The position numbers and the translations under genes are program-made. Below are positions 41,991 through 50,361 of a DNA stretch of 64,000 nt, in pieces; the first letter of the stretch is position 1; every line of letters starts with the position of its first letter. Source of the DNA: MPNO01 sp965200535 (GTDB taxonomy: Bacteria > Pseudomonadota > Alphaproteobacteria > MPNO01); assembly GCA_965200535.1 (NCBI GenBank), contig CBDAUF010000002.1, forward strand, positions 1,488,001 to 1,552,000, in the 5' to 3' direction. The notes under the pieces are model-generated. The model made no database searches, had not been told where the DNA came from, and saw only the letters and a list, made by a program, of their open reading frames with translations.

Positions 41991-42077
41991 GCGCGCCTCC
42001 CTGCCCTAGCCGTCCCTGCTGCCGTCGCTGCAAACCTAGCGATGCGGCGGTCGGGCCGCAATCGGTTCGCCGCCGGC

Positions 42078-43067
42078 TCAGACCTTGAACTTCGCCTGGA
42101 CCTCGGGCGGGAACAGATCCTCGGGCGCGAGCTTGCGGTGGCAGACTCCCTGTTCGAAGCCGTACTGCAGAAACGCTTCCAGCGTCGTCCGGTTGGCCTC
42201 GATGCCGTAAGGGAAAAAGTCCTCGCCGAACAGCGCGCGGGCTTCCGCCGCGGCGTCGAAACACCAGGCGAACGGAAAGCGGGTCGCGGTGATCTCCTGG
42301 GCGCGGCCCACCGCGTTCCGCTTGGCCTCCTCGAACGCCTCGAACAGGTTCATGGCGATCCAGCGGTTGGCCTCGAACGTATCGCCCCGCAGCGCGATGA
42401 CATGCATGATCGGGAAGATGCCGGTCTCCCGGAAATACGCTTCCTCGATCTCGCGGTAATCGGGATACAGCCGGACGATCCGGCCGCTGCCGTCCTCGGC
42501 CGCCGCCGGCGGGTGGGCGCTCATCGCCACGTCGATATCGCCGGCGAGCAGCATGTCGTCGAGGCTGCGCTCGGGCTCGGGACGGTAGCGGATGCCGTCG
42601 GGCAGGCGCAGCTCGACCTTTTCGACCCGGCCCGGCTGGTTGACCCCGGCCTGCACCCATTCGATCGAATCCAGCGGGATCCCGACCTGATGGGCGAGCC
42701 AGCCGCGGGTATAGATCGAGGCGGTCTGCGCCCATTCGGGTATGCCGACCCGCTTGCCGGAGAGTTCTGCGGCATCGGCGATGGGGCTCCCGGCGCGGAC
42801 GTAGAGCGAGGACTGGCGAAAGACCCGCGAGGGGAAAACCGGGATCGCGGTGAGCGATTCGTCCCCCTGCGACTTGAGCGAGGTGTATTTCCCCATCGAC
42901 ATCTCGGAGATGTCCCATTCCCGGAACCTGGTGAAGCGGAAGAACACCTCCTCGATCGTCAGGTTCAGGCAGTTGAGCGCGATTCCCTCCGGAACGACGC
43001 GGCCGCAGACCAGATCGTTGAAATGGTCGTACTCGCTGGCCGCGAAGGTCAGTGTCAGCGGTGCCAT
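42078..43067 (-). CDS. 4,5-dihydroxyphthalate decarboxylase-like/PBP-fold protein (copy 1)
   Basis: A 329-residue homologue of the gene at 40995 with the same Pht5-like family segments and no signal peptide (opens MAPLTLTFAASEYDH). The two copies are clearly diverged paralogues: motifs such as SRVFR, VGIPE and RKLAPEDLFPPE are kept, while the ligand-contact regions differ. Its ATG at 43067 is four bases after the stop of the PqqC-like gene, so they form an operon. Decarboxylation of a hydroxylated aromatic dicarboxylate is the best guess from the family; a cytosolic solute-binding role is the alternative. Confidence 0.78.
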   Translation of the reverse strand: MAPLTLTFAASEYDHFNDLVCGRVVPEGIALNCLNLTIEEVFFRFTRFREWDISEMSMGKYTSLKSQGDESLTAIPVFPSRVFRQSSLYVRAGSPIADAAELSGKRVGIPEWAQTASIYTRGWLAHQVGIPLDSIEWVQAGVNQPGRVEKVELRLPDGIRYRPEPERSLDDMLLAGDIDVAMSAHPPAAAEDGSGRIVRLYPDYREIEEAYFRETGIFPIMHVIALRGDTFEANRWIAMNLFEAFEEAKRNAVGRAQEITATRFPFAWCFDAAAEARALFGEDFFPYGIEANRTTLEAFLQYGFEQGVCHRKLAPEDLFPPEVQAKFKV

Positions 43068-43071
43068 GGGG

Positions 43072-43806
43072 TCATCCCGCTTTCGCCGGGCTCCGCGCTC
43101 TGTCGGCGGCGGCGCAGATACCGTTCCAGTAGTTTTCCCAGACCATCAGGTTGACCCGGCACGCCTCGACCACCGCATCCTCCATGCCGAGTTCGGCGGC
43201 GAACTTTGCGACCGCATTCCAGCCGATGTCGGAATGCTCCACGTCGGCCTCGCCGTGGATCTTGAAGAAGCTCAGCTTCTCGTCGCCGATGCCGAGCGTC
43301 TCGCGCCACCGGCGGCGCTCCAGCCCGAGCCAGCCGAGTTCGCGCAGCTCGCCCTCGCCGTAGCCGGGCAGGGCCGAGCGCTCTGCGCAGGTGTTGGCGA
43401 TCAGCCCTTCCAGCCAGTGCCGGTTGGACATCAGCGCCTCCCAGGCGAGCCAGCTCAGCCGGGTGCTGTCGAGCAGCGGCGCAGCGCGGATTTCTTCCCG
43501 GTTCAACCCGAGGCAGGTGCCGAGGTCCTCGACGATCTCCCAGTGCGGCTGGCCGCCGCCATATTCGTGATCGGCGACGATCTCCTGGGAGCACGCATGG
43601 ATGATGTCGAGCTTGATGTCCCATTCGGGGCAGTTGGTCGCCACCCGGAGCTTCAGGACCGAATTGCGGTAACGGGTATTCTGGCGGTGCTGCATCACGA
43701 AGATGCGCGCCCGCTCCATCGTCACCTCTTCGTTGTACATACGCACGCGCTTGGCGAAATCGTCGACCACCTCGTCGAGGCGTTCGATGACGTTCCTGGC
43801 ACTCAT
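43072..43806 (-). CDS. Haem-oxygenase-like/PqqC-like iron redox enzyme
   Basis: A 244-residue all-helical protein of the PqqC/TENA/haem-oxygenase-like superfamily. The metal-ligand-type residues are seen in HACSQEIVADHEYGG (near 90) and KIHGEADVEHSDIGW (near 180), the pattern of the haem-oxygenase-like diiron oxidase group, as well as an acidic helix in between. It is unlikely to be PqqC itself because no other pqq gene is present. It is followed by two Pht5-like genes with a four-base gap, and it is 55 bases downstream of a LysR regulator on the same strand. The reaction is unknown. Confidence 0.72.
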   Translation of the reverse strand: MSARNVIERLDEVVDDFAKRVRMYNEEVTMERARIFVMQHRQNTRYRNSVLKLRVATNCPEWDIKLDIIHACSQEIVADHEYGGGQPHWEIVEDLGTCLGLNREEIRAAPLLDSTRLSWLAWEALMSNRHWLEGLIANTCAERSALPGYGEGELRELGWLGLERRRWRETLGIGDEKLSFFKIHGEADVEHSDIGWNAVAKFAAELGMEDAVVEACRVNLMVWENYWNGICAAADRARSPAKAG

Positions 43807-43861
43807 GACCGCACGCTCCCCCGTTGCCGCACACCGCGCCGGCCGGGCGGCGGCGCCGCCG

Positions 43862-44788
43862 CTACGACGGAGCGCGCCAGAACCCGCCGCCGGATTCGAT
43901 CCGTTCCTCGGCCAGCCTGTCGATTATACCGCAGATGGCGAGTGCGGCGTTGCTCTGGACCGCGCGGCTCGACCGCGCGAGGTGGAGCGTGCGCGAGATC
44001 CGCGGCCGCGCGATTCGCACGGCGCAAAGCCGCTTGCTCCGCACCGCATCCTGGACCGCGCCGAAAGGCAGGATCGTCGCCCCGACGCCGGCCTCCACCA
44101 GTTCGCGCATCGTGGCAACCGAATCGACCTCGCACGCGACCTGGAGATCGATTCCCTGCTCTTCCGCCGCCTTTTCGACCAGCATGCGCGTTCCGTGGGG
44201 CCGGCTCGGCAGGATCAACGGGCAGTTGCACAGCTTGTGGAGGGAGATCCTCGCCGCCCCGCCCGAAGCGTCGCCGGGCGGTGCGACGAAGAACAGATCC
44301 TCGACCAGAAGCGCCTTCGTCTCGATCCCGTTGACCGCGGTCGGGTTGTAGGTGAAGCCGAGGTCGATGCGCCCCTCGTCGAGCCATCGCATGATGTCCT
44401 CGCTCAACCCCTCGACAAGGTTGAGGGCGATGCCCGGATAACTCGCGCTGCACCGCTCCACGATCCGCGTCGCCAGCAGCGCGCTCGCGGTCGGTGTAAT
44501 GCCGAGGGCGAGCGGGCCGCGCGGCGGCCCCGAAAGGTCGATCACCTCCTGCCGGGCAATCTCGATCTGGCGCAGGATGGCGTGCGCGTGCCGGAGCAGC
44601 ATGTCCCCGGCTTCGGTCGTCTTCACACCGCGCGAATGGCGCACCAGCAGCGTCGAACCGAGTTCGTCCTCGAGTTTCCGCACCTGGAAACCGAGCGCCG
44701 GCTGGGCGATCCGTACGCGCTCGGCCGCCTTGGTGAAGCTCTTTGCGTCGACGACCTCGACAAAATAGCGCAGTTGGCGCACGTCCAT
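43862..44788 (-). CDS. LysR-type transcriptional regulator
   Basis: A 308-residue LTTR with an N-terminal winged helix-turn-helix (MDVRQLRYFVEVVDAKSFTKAAERVRIAQPALGFQVRKLE, residues 1-40) and a C-terminal PBP-like effector domain (about 92-300). The recognition helix ends in the typical FQVRKLEDELG. It is transcribed in the same direction as, and just upstream of, the PqqC-like/Pht5-like/rhodanese genes, not divergently, so it may be cotranscribed with them or regulate from its own site. An aromatic acid is the likely effector, by context. Confidence 0.9.
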   Translation of the reverse strand: MDVRQLRYFVEVVDAKSFTKAAERVRIAQPALGFQVRKLEDELGSTLLVRHSRGVKTTEAGDMLLRHAHAILRQIEIARQEVIDLSGPPRGPLALGITPTASALLATRIVERCSASYPGIALNLVEGLSEDIMRWLDEGRIDLGFTYNPTAVNGIETKALLVEDLFFVAPPGDASGGAARISLHKLCNCPLILPSRPHGTRMLVEKAAEEQGIDLQVACEVDSVATMRELVEAGVGATILPFGAVQDAVRSKRLCAVRIARPRISRTLHLARSSRAVQSNAALAICGIIDRLAEERIESGGGFWRAPS

Positions 44789-45000
44789 CGTGCAAACCCC
44801 TATTCCGGTTCCCGCCTGAGGATACATCGTGAGGCGCGCCGGCCATACAGTTTCGGCGCGATGCCGGGGCGGCATCTGCAGGACCCGGAACCCGCGCCGG
44901 GCCGGGGGTCGATGCATTGCGGTTCCGGGAGCCGCCCCGCCGCCCTATGATCCGCCCGATGAACTGGGGCACGGCGGTTTCGGAGCGGCGCTGAGCGGCG

Positions 45001-45189
45001 ATGCGGTACATCGCGGTCGGTCTTGCGTTCGGCGGCGGCTGGGCGGCGATCCAGTACTTTCGCGGCGAGGTCACGGCGATCCCGATGCTGGCCGGGCCGG
45101 TCCTCCTGTGCGGCCTTTTCGGAGCGTTGCTGTGGGGCGTGCGCGCCGCGGTGCTGCGCCTCGCGGCGCGGCGCCGGCGCCGACCCTGA
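45001..45189 (+). CDS. Small putative membrane protein (62 residues)
   Basis: A 62-residue protein with two hydrophobic segments (IAVGLAFGGGWAAIQYF and MLAGPVLLCGLFGALLWGV) and a basic tail (RLAARRRRRP), consistent with a two-helix inner membrane protein with cytoplasmic C-terminus. No homologue is recognised. It lies alone between the LysR gene (divergent) and ilvD (convergent), and a GCTGAGCGGCG precedes the ATG at 45001. The coherent membrane character makes it more likely to be real than a chance frame. The 212-base region before it (44789-45000) shows nothing I can support. Confidence 0.5.
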   Translation: MRYIAVGLAFGGGWAAIQYFRGEVTAIPMLAGPVLLCGLFGALLWGVRAAVLRLAARRRRRP

Positions 45190-45204
45190 CGGTCTCCCGA
45201 CGGC

Positions 45205-46962
45205 TCAGATATCGGCGTAGACGTGGGTCTCCGCCGCTGCGCCGGGATGCACGACCGCCCCGTTCGCCGCCGGCCCGACGGTCTGCGCATAGCGCCACAG
45301 CGCGCCGCTGTTGTGATCGGTCTTGCGCGGCTTCCATGCCTTCTTGCGGGCGGCGAGTTCCGCCTTGGTGAGCGCGACATCAAGCCTGCCCTTGACGGCG
45401 TCGATGGAGATGACGTCGCCGTCCTCGAGCAGGCCGATCGGTCCGCCGACCGCCGCTTCCGGTCCGACATGGCCGATGCAGAACCCGCGGGTGCCGCCGG
45501 AGAAACGCCCGTCGGTGATCAGCGCCACGCTCTCGCCCATGCCGAGGCCGTAGAGCGCGGCAGTGGTCGAGAGCATCTCCCGCATTCCCGGTCCGCCGCG
45601 CGGCCCCTCGTAGCGGATGACGATGACCTCGCCTTCCTCGATCCTTCGTCCGACCACCGCGTCGAACGCGTCTTCCTCGCAGTCGAACACCCGCGCCGGC
45701 CCGCTGAACTGCAGGCGCGCGAGGCCGGCCACCTTCACGATCGCCCCCTGCGGGGCGAGGCTGCCCTTGAGGCCGACCACGCCGCCGGTGGGCGAAAGCG
45801 GTTCGGCAACGCGGTAAAACACGTCCTGGTCTTCGGGGAAACGCACCTTCGCGTAGTTCTCGCGGAGCGTCTTGCCGGTCACGGTCGGGCAGTCGCCCTC
45901 GAGCAGCCCGGCGTCGAGCAGTTCCTTGATGACCACGCCGACACCCCCGGCCTCGAACATCGCCCGCGCGGTGTGTTTTCCGCCGGGCATCAGGTCGGCG
46001 ATGTAGGGCGTGCGCTTGAAGATCCGCGCAACGTCGGCGAGCGTGTAGCGGATGCCGGCCTCGTTGGCGATCGCCGGCAGATGCAGCCCGGCGTTGGTCG
46101 ACCCGCCGGTCGCCGCCACCACGGTGGCCGCGTTATCGAGCGCCTCGCGGGTCACGATATCGCGCGGGCGAATCCCCTCCCGCAGCGCATGCATCGCCGC
46201 CCGACCCGACGCCTCGACCATCGCATCGCGGGATTCGTAGACCGCCGGCGCTCCGGCCGATGCCGGCAGGGCGAGCCCCATCGCCTCCGACACGCAGGCC
46301 ATGGTGTTGGCCGTGAACTGACCGCCGCAGGATCCCGCGCACGGACAGGCCGCGGCCTCGAGTTCGTCGAGGTCGGCCTTCGACATCTTGCCGGCGGCGT
46401 GCTGCCCGACCCCCTCGAAGACGTCGACGATGGTCACGTCGCGGCCCTGGAACCGGCCGGGCAGGATCGTCCCGCCGTAAACGAACACCGAAGGCACGTT
46501 GAGCCGCACCATCGCCATCATCATGCCGGGCAGCGACTTGTCGCAGCCGGCCAGCCCGACCAGCGCGTCGTAACAGTGGCCGCGCATGGTCAGTTCCACC
46601 GAATCGGCGATGACCTCGCGGCTCACCAGTGACGACTTCATCCCGTCATGGCCCATCGCGATGCCGTCGGTGACGGTGATGGTGGCGAATTCGCGCGGCG
46701 TGCCGCCGGCATCCGAGACGCCGCGCTTGGCCGCCTGCGCCTGGCGGGACAGCGATATGTTGCACGGCGCCGCCTCGTTCCAGCAGGTCGCCACGCCGAC
46801 CAAAGGCTGGTGCACCTCTTCGTCCGTGAGGCCCATGGCATAGAGGAACGCGCGGTGCGGCGCCCTTTCCGGCCCCTCGGTGACGTGGCGGCTCGGAAGC
46901 TTGCTCTTGTCGAAGCCCTTGCGCGTCCTGCGGCGGCGCGCGCGCGTGGTGGAATCCGGCAT
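45205..46962 (-). CDS. ilvD: Dihydroxy-acid dehydratase
   Basis: A 585-residue Fe-S enzyme of branched-chain amino acid synthesis that dehydrates 2,3-dihydroxyisovalerate and its homologue. The cluster cysteines lie in ATCWNEAAPC, LAGCDKSLPGM and CPCAGSCGGQFTANTM. The substrate/Mg region TDGIAMGHDGMKSSLVSREVIADS is intact, as are GGSTNAGLHLPAIA and the C-terminal DGRFSGGTRGFCIGHVGPEA. Length fits the IlvD/Edd group; sugar-acid dehydratases (ArfB/XylD) of the same family are the alternative. A separate transcription unit, convergent with the small membrane protein gene. Confidence 0.92.
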   Translation of the reverse strand: MPDSTTRARRRRTRKGFDKSKLPSRHVTEGPERAPHRAFLYAMGLTDEEVHQPLVGVATCWNEAAPCNISLSRQAQAAKRGVSDAGGTPREFATITVTDGIAMGHDGMKSSLVSREVIADSVELTMRGHCYDALVGLAGCDKSLPGMMMAMVRLNVPSVFVYGGTILPGRFQGRDVTIVDVFEGVGQHAAGKMSKADLDELEAAACPCAGSCGGQFTANTMACVSEAMGLALPASAGAPAVYESRDAMVEASGRAAMHALREGIRPRDIVTREALDNAATVVAATGGSTNAGLHLPAIANEAGIRYTLADVARIFKRTPYIADLMPGGKHTARAMFEAGGVGVVIKELLDAGLLEGDCPTVTGKTLRENYAKVRFPEDQDVFYRVAEPLSPTGGVVGLKGSLAPQGAIVKVAGLARLQFSGPARVFDCEEDAFDAVVGRRIEEGEVIVIRYEGPRGGPGMREMLSTTAALYGLGMGESVALITDGRFSGGTRGFCIGHVGPEAAVGGPIGLLEDGDVISIDAVKGRLDVALTKAELAARKKAWKPRKTDHNSGALWRYAQTVGPAANGAVVHPGAAAETHVYADI

Positions 46963-47150
46963 GGCGGCCCCCTCGGTCGGTCGAAACTGCGGCGCACCAT
47001 AGCCGCGGCCCGAACGGGTGGCTAGGGCGGGGCATCCCGCGCCGGAGGGGAAGCCGTCCGGGGCGCGGGAACGTCGTTCAAGCAGATCCGCGGGTTGGCG
47101 CGTCCCGGCGGGACGAAAATTCAGCCGAAAAATATGACAGCAATATTGAC

Positions 47151-47172
47151 CAATGTTTCACGTGAAACATTG
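47151..47172. promoter_or_regulatory. parS centromere site (ParB binding)
   Basis: A perfect 22-bp palindrome, CAATGTTTCAC followed by GTGAAACATTG, whose 16-bp core TGTTTCACGTGAAACA (47154-47169) is the exact bacterial parS consensus. It lies in the 267-base gap between ilvD and valS, an A/T-rich spot in an otherwise GC-rich window. parS recruits ParB, which spreads and loads SMC and, in alphaproteobacteria, is anchored at the pole by PopZ. In this window popZ is 2.8 kb away. Chromosomal parS sites cluster near the origin, so the segment is probably origin-proximal. ParA/ParB genes are not in the window. Confidence 0.9.
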
Positions 47173-47220
47173 TATGAGGTTACAAGTCAAACTTCATTCC
47201 AGATCTCAGAAGATGACGGG

Positions 47221-47239
47221 CGCCGCCTGTCAGGCGGCG
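47221..47239 (-). terminator. Hairpin at the 3' end of valS
   Basis: CGCCGCCT (47221-47228) and AGGCGGCG (47232-47239) form an 8-bp stem with a 3-base loop that straddles the valS stop codon at 47230-47232. On the minus strand it is followed by CCCGTCATCTTCTG, with only short T pairs. Possibly a terminator; the overlap with the last codons is unusual. Confidence 0.35.
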
Positions 47240-49902
47240 GCCAGGCGGCCGATGGCTTCGGCGAGCCGATCGCTCGATTGCTGCAACTCGGCGCGGCGTT
47301 CGCGCTGCTCCTCCACCACGTCCTCGGGCGCCCGCGAGACGAATTTCTCGTTGCCCAGTTTGGCGTCGATCTTGCCGATCTCGCCGGCGAGTTTGCCGAG
47401 TTCCCGCTCGAGCCGCGCCTTTTCCTGCGCGATGTCGATCACCGCGCCGACCGGAAGCGCGAAGACGGCCTCATCGACAACCGTCTGCACCGCGCCGCTG
47501 GGCAGCGGCGCATCGCCGGCGAGCGCGATCGCATCGAGCCTCGCCAGACGCCGCAGCAGCCCCGCGTGGCGCTCCAGCCTCTCGCCGGTCGCCGTTCCGG
47601 CGCCCCGGACGATCAGTTCGAGACCGGCCCGCGGCGGCACATTCAGTTCGGCGCGGACGGTCCGGATCGCGGAGACAGCGCGCACCACCCAGTCCATCTC
47701 GGCCTTCGCGTCCGCCCGCACCAGGGACAGCGGAAGGTCCGGCCAGCGCGCGTCGATCAGCAGCCCGGCGCGCGAAGCATCGTCGGGCGCCAGCGCCTCC
47801 CACAGCTCTTCCGTCACGAACGGCATGATCGGGTGCAGCAGGTGCAGCAGGGTGTCGAGCGTCCACGCCATCGTCGCGCGGGTCTCGGCCCGTTCGGTTT
47901 CGCCGCCCGAATCGAGGATCGGTTTGGTGAACTCGATGTACCAGTCGCAGAAGGTGTTCCACGTGAAGCGGTAGAGCGCGTGCGCGGCGTCGTTGAAACG
48001 GTAGGCCGATATCGCTTCCGCCGCGGCCGCGGCGGCCGCCGCGGTCTCGCCGACGATCCAGCGGTTGACGGTGAGGCCGACCGTTTCGGGATCGAACCCG
48101 GCCGCGGGCGCGCAACCGTTGAGCTTCGCGTAGCGGGCGGCGTTCCAGATCTTGGTGACGAAGTTGCGGTAGCCGGCGATGCGCCCGGACGAAAGCTTGA
48201 TGTCGCGCCCCTGGGCGGCGAGCGCCGTCAGGGTGAAGCGCAGCGCATCGGCGCCGTAGGTCTCGATCAATTCCAGCGGATCGAGAACGTTGCCTTTGCT
48301 CTTCGACATCTTCTGGCCGCGTTCGTCGCGCACCAGGGCATGGATGTAGACGGTGTCGAACGGGACCTCGTCCTGGAAGCGCAGCCCCATCATCACCATT
48401 CGCGCGACCCAGAAGAAAATGATGTCGAACCCGGTGACCAGCACGCTGGTCGGGTAATAGCGCGCGAGTTCCGCTGTCTTCTCCGGCCAGCCGAGGGTGG
48501 AGAAGGGCCACAGCGCCGAGGAGAACCAGGTGTCGAGAACGTCGGTGTCCTGGGTCAGCGCAGCGTCCTCGCCGTAATGCGCACGCGCGGCGGCGCGGGC
48601 CTCGCTTTCGGTCATCTCGACGAAGATCTCGCCGTCCGGACCGAACCATGCGGGTATCCGGTGCCCCCACCAGATCTGCCGCGAGATGCACCAGGGCTGG
48701 ATGTTCTCCATCCATTCGAAATAGGTGTGCTCCCAGTGCCGCGGCACGAAGCGGATGCGGCCGCTCCTGACCGCCTCGACCGCCGGTCCCGCGAGCGCGT
48801 TCGCATCGACGAACCACTGGTCGGTGAGCATCGGTTCGATGACCACCCCGGACCGGTCGCCGTGGGGAATCGTCATCGGGTTGTCCTCGACCCGCTCGAC
48901 AACCCCCGCCTCCTCCAGTTCCTCGAGAACCTTGCGGCGCGCGGCCTCGCGGGACAGCCCCCTGAGATGGGCGGGCACCCGGTCGTTGAGGTTGGCGTCC
49001 TCGTCGAAGATCGACACCATCTCGAGGCCGTGGCGGCGTCCGACCTCGAAGTCGTTGAAATCGTGGGCGGGTGTGATCTTGACCGCGCCGGATCCCTTCT
49101 CCGGGTCGGAATAGGCGTCGGCGACGATGGGCAGCCGGCGGCCGACGATGGGCAGGATCGCGTGCCCGCCCACCAGGTCCCGGTAGCGTTCGTCGTCCGG
49201 GTGCACCGCGACCGCGGTGTCGCCCAGCATCGTCTCCGGACGGGTCGTCGCGACGGTGATCGTCCGCCCCTCCTCCCCCTCGACGGGGTAGGCGATGTAC
49301 CAGAGCTTGCCCTTGACCGGGCGCTGTTCGACTTCGAGATCGGAAATCGCGGTGTGCAGCTTGGGATCCCAGTTGACCAGCCGCTTGTCGCGATAGATCA
49401 AGCCGTCCTTGTAGAGGGCGACGAACACCGTGCGCACCGCCCGCGACAGCCCGTCGTCCATGGTGAAACGCTCGCGGCTCCAGTCGCAGGACGTGCCGAG
49501 GCGGCGCAACTGGCCGGTGATCGCGCCGCCCGATTCCGCCTTCCAGCTCCAGATCCGTTCGATGAACGCCTCGCGGCCGAGATCGTGCCGGGTCTTTCCT
49601 TCCGCCTCGAGCTGGCGTTCGACCACCATCTGGGTCGCGATCCCGGCATGGTCGGTGCCGGGCTGCCAGAGCGCGTCGCGGCCCTGCATCCGCGCGAAGC
49701 GGATCAGGATGTCCTGCAGCGTGTTGTTGAGGGCGTGGCCCATGTGCAGGCTGCCGGTGACGTTGGGCGGCGGAATGACGATCGAATAGGGCGGACGCTC
49801 GCCGCCCGGACCGTCCCGGCGGCCGCAGGCGAACGCCCCCGCCGCTTCCCAGCGAGCATAGATGCGGTCTTCGACGTCGCCCGGCCGATAGGTCTTTTCC
49901 AT
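47230..49902 (-). CDS. valS: Valine--tRNA ligase
   Basis: An 890-residue class Ia aminoacyl-tRNA synthetase charging tRNA-Val and editing threonine. HIGH-type motif PPPNVTGSLHMGHA at 44-57, editing (CP1) domain with TTRPETMLGDTAVAVHP, and the KMSKS loop KMSKSKGNVLDP near residue 530. The anticodon-binding domain and C-terminal coiled-coil arm (EKARLERELGKLAGEIGKIDAKLGN, near the end) are complete. Part of the conserved alphaproteobacterial order pcm-tolC-popZ-valS, with popZ just 38 bases upstream. A second parS-like palindrome lies inside its coding sequence. Confidence 0.98.
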   Translation of the reverse strand: MEKTYRPGDVEDRIYARWEAAGAFACGRRDGPGGERPPYSIVIPPPNVTGSLHMGHALNNTLQDILIRFARMQGRDALWQPGTDHAGIATQMVVERQLEAEGKTRHDLGREAFIERIWSWKAESGGAITGQLRRLGTSCDWSRERFTMDDGLSRAVRTVFVALYKDGLIYRDKRLVNWDPKLHTAISDLEVEQRPVKGKLWYIAYPVEGEEGRTITVATTRPETMLGDTAVAVHPDDERYRDLVGGHAILPIVGRRLPIVADAYSDPEKGSGAVKITPAHDFNDFEVGRRHGLEMVSIFDEDANLNDRVPAHLRGLSREAARRKVLEELEEAGVVERVEDNPMTIPHGDRSGVVIEPMLTDQWFVDANALAGPAVEAVRSGRIRFVPRHWEHTYFEWMENIQPWCISRQIWWGHRIPAWFGPDGEIFVEMTESEARAAARAHYGEDAALTQDTDVLDTWFSSALWPFSTLGWPEKTAELARYYPTSVLVTGFDIIFFWVARMVMMGLRFQDEVPFDTVYIHALVRDERGQKMSKSKGNVLDPLELIETYGADALRFTLTALAAQGRDIKLSSGRIAGYRNFVTKIWNAARYAKLNGCAPAAGFDPETVGLTVNRWIVGETAAAAAAAAEAISAYRFNDAAHALYRFTWNTFCDWYIEFTKPILDSGGETERAETRATMAWTLDTLLHLLHPIMPFVTEELWEALAPDDASRAGLLIDARWPDLPLSLVRADAKAEMDWVVRAVSAIRTVRAELNVPPRAGLELIVRGAGTATGERLERHAGLLRRLARLDAIALAGDAPLPSGAVQTVVDEAVFALPVGAVIDIAQEKARLERELGKLAGEIGKIDAKLGNEKFVSRAPEDVVEEQRERRAELQQSSDRLAEAIGRLAAA
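47955..47970. promoter_or_regulatory. Degenerate second parS-like site inside valS
   Basis: TGTTCCACGTGAAGCG matches the parS consensus at 14 of 16 positions, allowing the usual T/C at position 5; the two mismatches (G for A at 14 and 16) are in the right arm. It lies about 800 bases from the perfect site. It is inside valS coding sequence, so the match may be fortuitous or may be a second, weaker ParB site. Confidence 0.4.
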
Positions 49903-49940
49903 TGCAGTGTCTTGGTGAGGTTACGGAATTTCGCGGCGGT

Positions 49941-50357
49941 TCAACGGCTGGCGGACGGTTCGCCGCCGTGCGAGCGCCGCCTGACCTCGCGTTCGACGAC
50001 GCGCTCGACAATGGCCGGGAGATTGGCGTCGAGCCAGTCCCGGATCATCGGCCGCATGATCTGCATCGCGGCCTCCCCGATGGGCTCTCCGCCGGTCCGC
50101 TCGCCGGGCGGCGGGTCTTCCGGGCCGTCTGGCGAAGCCTCGACGATCGTGGCGCCGGTAGCGACGTCCACCACCGAACCGTCGTCGCGGATTTCCCGGG
50201 TCAGCTCGAGGACACCGCTTCCGGCCTCGCTGTCATCGCCAGCGCCCGCGTCTTCGTCCCCGCCTCCCTGTGCGGCCGCCTTCTCGGAAACCACCTGCCG
50301 GATCGACGCCAGGATCTCGTCCCGCGGCGGTCGGGCGTGCGGCGCGCGGTCGTTCAT
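49941..50357 (-). CDS. popZ: Polar organizing protein Z family (PopZ, DUF2497)
   Basis: A 138-residue acidic protein. It has an N-terminal helix (DEILASIRQVVSEKAA, 13-28), a long Gly/Asp/Glu/Pro-rich disordered linker (about 30-95) and the conserved C-terminal helices (MRPMIRDWLDANLPAIVERVVEREVRRR, near 100-128) that self-assemble at the pole. PopZ in Caulobacter forms a polar matrix and tethers ParB-parS. This copy is slightly shorter than the 177-residue Caulobacter protein, mostly in the linker. It is the gene between tolC (4 bases upstream) and valS, the expected synteny. The nearby perfect parS fits its known partner. Confidence 0.9.
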   Translation of the reverse strand: MNDRAPHARPPRDEILASIRQVVSEKAAAQGGGDEDAGAGDDSEAGSGVLELTREIRDDGSVVDVATGATIVEASPDGPEDPPPGERTGGEPIGEAAMQIMRPMIRDWLDANLPAIVERVVEREVRRRSHGGEPSASR

Positions 50358-50361
50358 CGGC

